From the NCBI GenBank assembly GCA_001563325.1, contig LRSK01000081.1, positions 1 through 6,600 on the forward strand: DNA of 6,600 nt, read 5' to 3'. Position 1 is the stretch's first letter; every line of letters starts with the position of its first letter. Shown here piece by piece: positions 6,599-6,600 of this stretch. The notes beneath the pieces were generated by a model, which saw only the letters and a list, made by a program, of their open reading frames with translations, was not told the origin of the DNA and ran no database searches. The translations under genes and the position numbers were made by a program. The DNA is from Candidatus Thorarchaeota archaeon SMTZ1-83 (GTDB lineage Archaea; Asgardarchaeota; Thorarchaeia; Thorarchaeales; Thorarchaeaceae).

Positions 6599-6600
6599 GT

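Noticed and set aside
1..6600. Mobile elements, CRISPR arrays, tRNA or rRNA genes, and long repeats
   Set aside because: Reading both strands showed no terminal inverted repeats, transposase motifs, spaced direct repeats or RNA-like stretches; coding sequence fills almost the whole window.

Overview
The window is a compact block of ordinary-looking protein-coding DNA with near-even base composition by eye. Genes sit only 3 to 65 bases apart. AGA/AGG arginine and ATA isoleucine codons are common, GTG is used as a start, and Shine-Dalgarno sites of the GGAGGTGA type are present. With the kinds of genes seen (HdrD-like CCG-domain proteins around a FAD oxidoreductase), this suggests an uncultured archaeon, possibly of an Asgard or related anaerobic lineage. 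That placement is inference; no ribosomal or other marker gene is present.

Layout: bases 1-4460 read left to right as one probable operon. A CCG-domain iron-sulfur protein (1-750) is cut by the left edge. A FAD-binding oxidoreductase (754-2184) has its closest visible motif similarity to alkyl-dihydroxyacetonephosphate synthase (AGPS). A second, complete HdrD-like protein (2181-3302) has two ferredoxin-type clusters and two CCG domains. A radical SAM protein (about 3342-4460) resembles the MSMEG_0568 family. After 65 bases comes a GNAT acetyltransferase (4526-5011), on the same strand and possibly the last gene of the unit. An aldehyde dehydrogenase (5015-6598) lies on the opposite strand and ends 3 bases from the GNAT gene.

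How the genes may work together: the FAD protein would oxidise a small organic substrate, most likely a 2-hydroxyacid. It would pass electrons to the two iron-sulfur CCG proteins, as in lactate and glycolate dehydrogenases of the GlcDEF/LldEFG type. No membrane subunit is visible, so the final acceptor is unknown. The radical SAM enzyme shares the operon, but its substrate is unknown. The aldehyde dehydrogenase is a separate transcription unit and need not belong to the same pathway.

The most unusual features are the CCG / AGPS-like / CCG arrangement with a His-Gln-His motif in the FAD protein, and the radical SAM protein with an extra cysteine at its cluster motif plus a C-terminal CxxCxxC. 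No RNA genes, mobile elements, CRISPR arrays, repeats or clear terminators were seen, and no gene-free stretch exceeds 65 bases.
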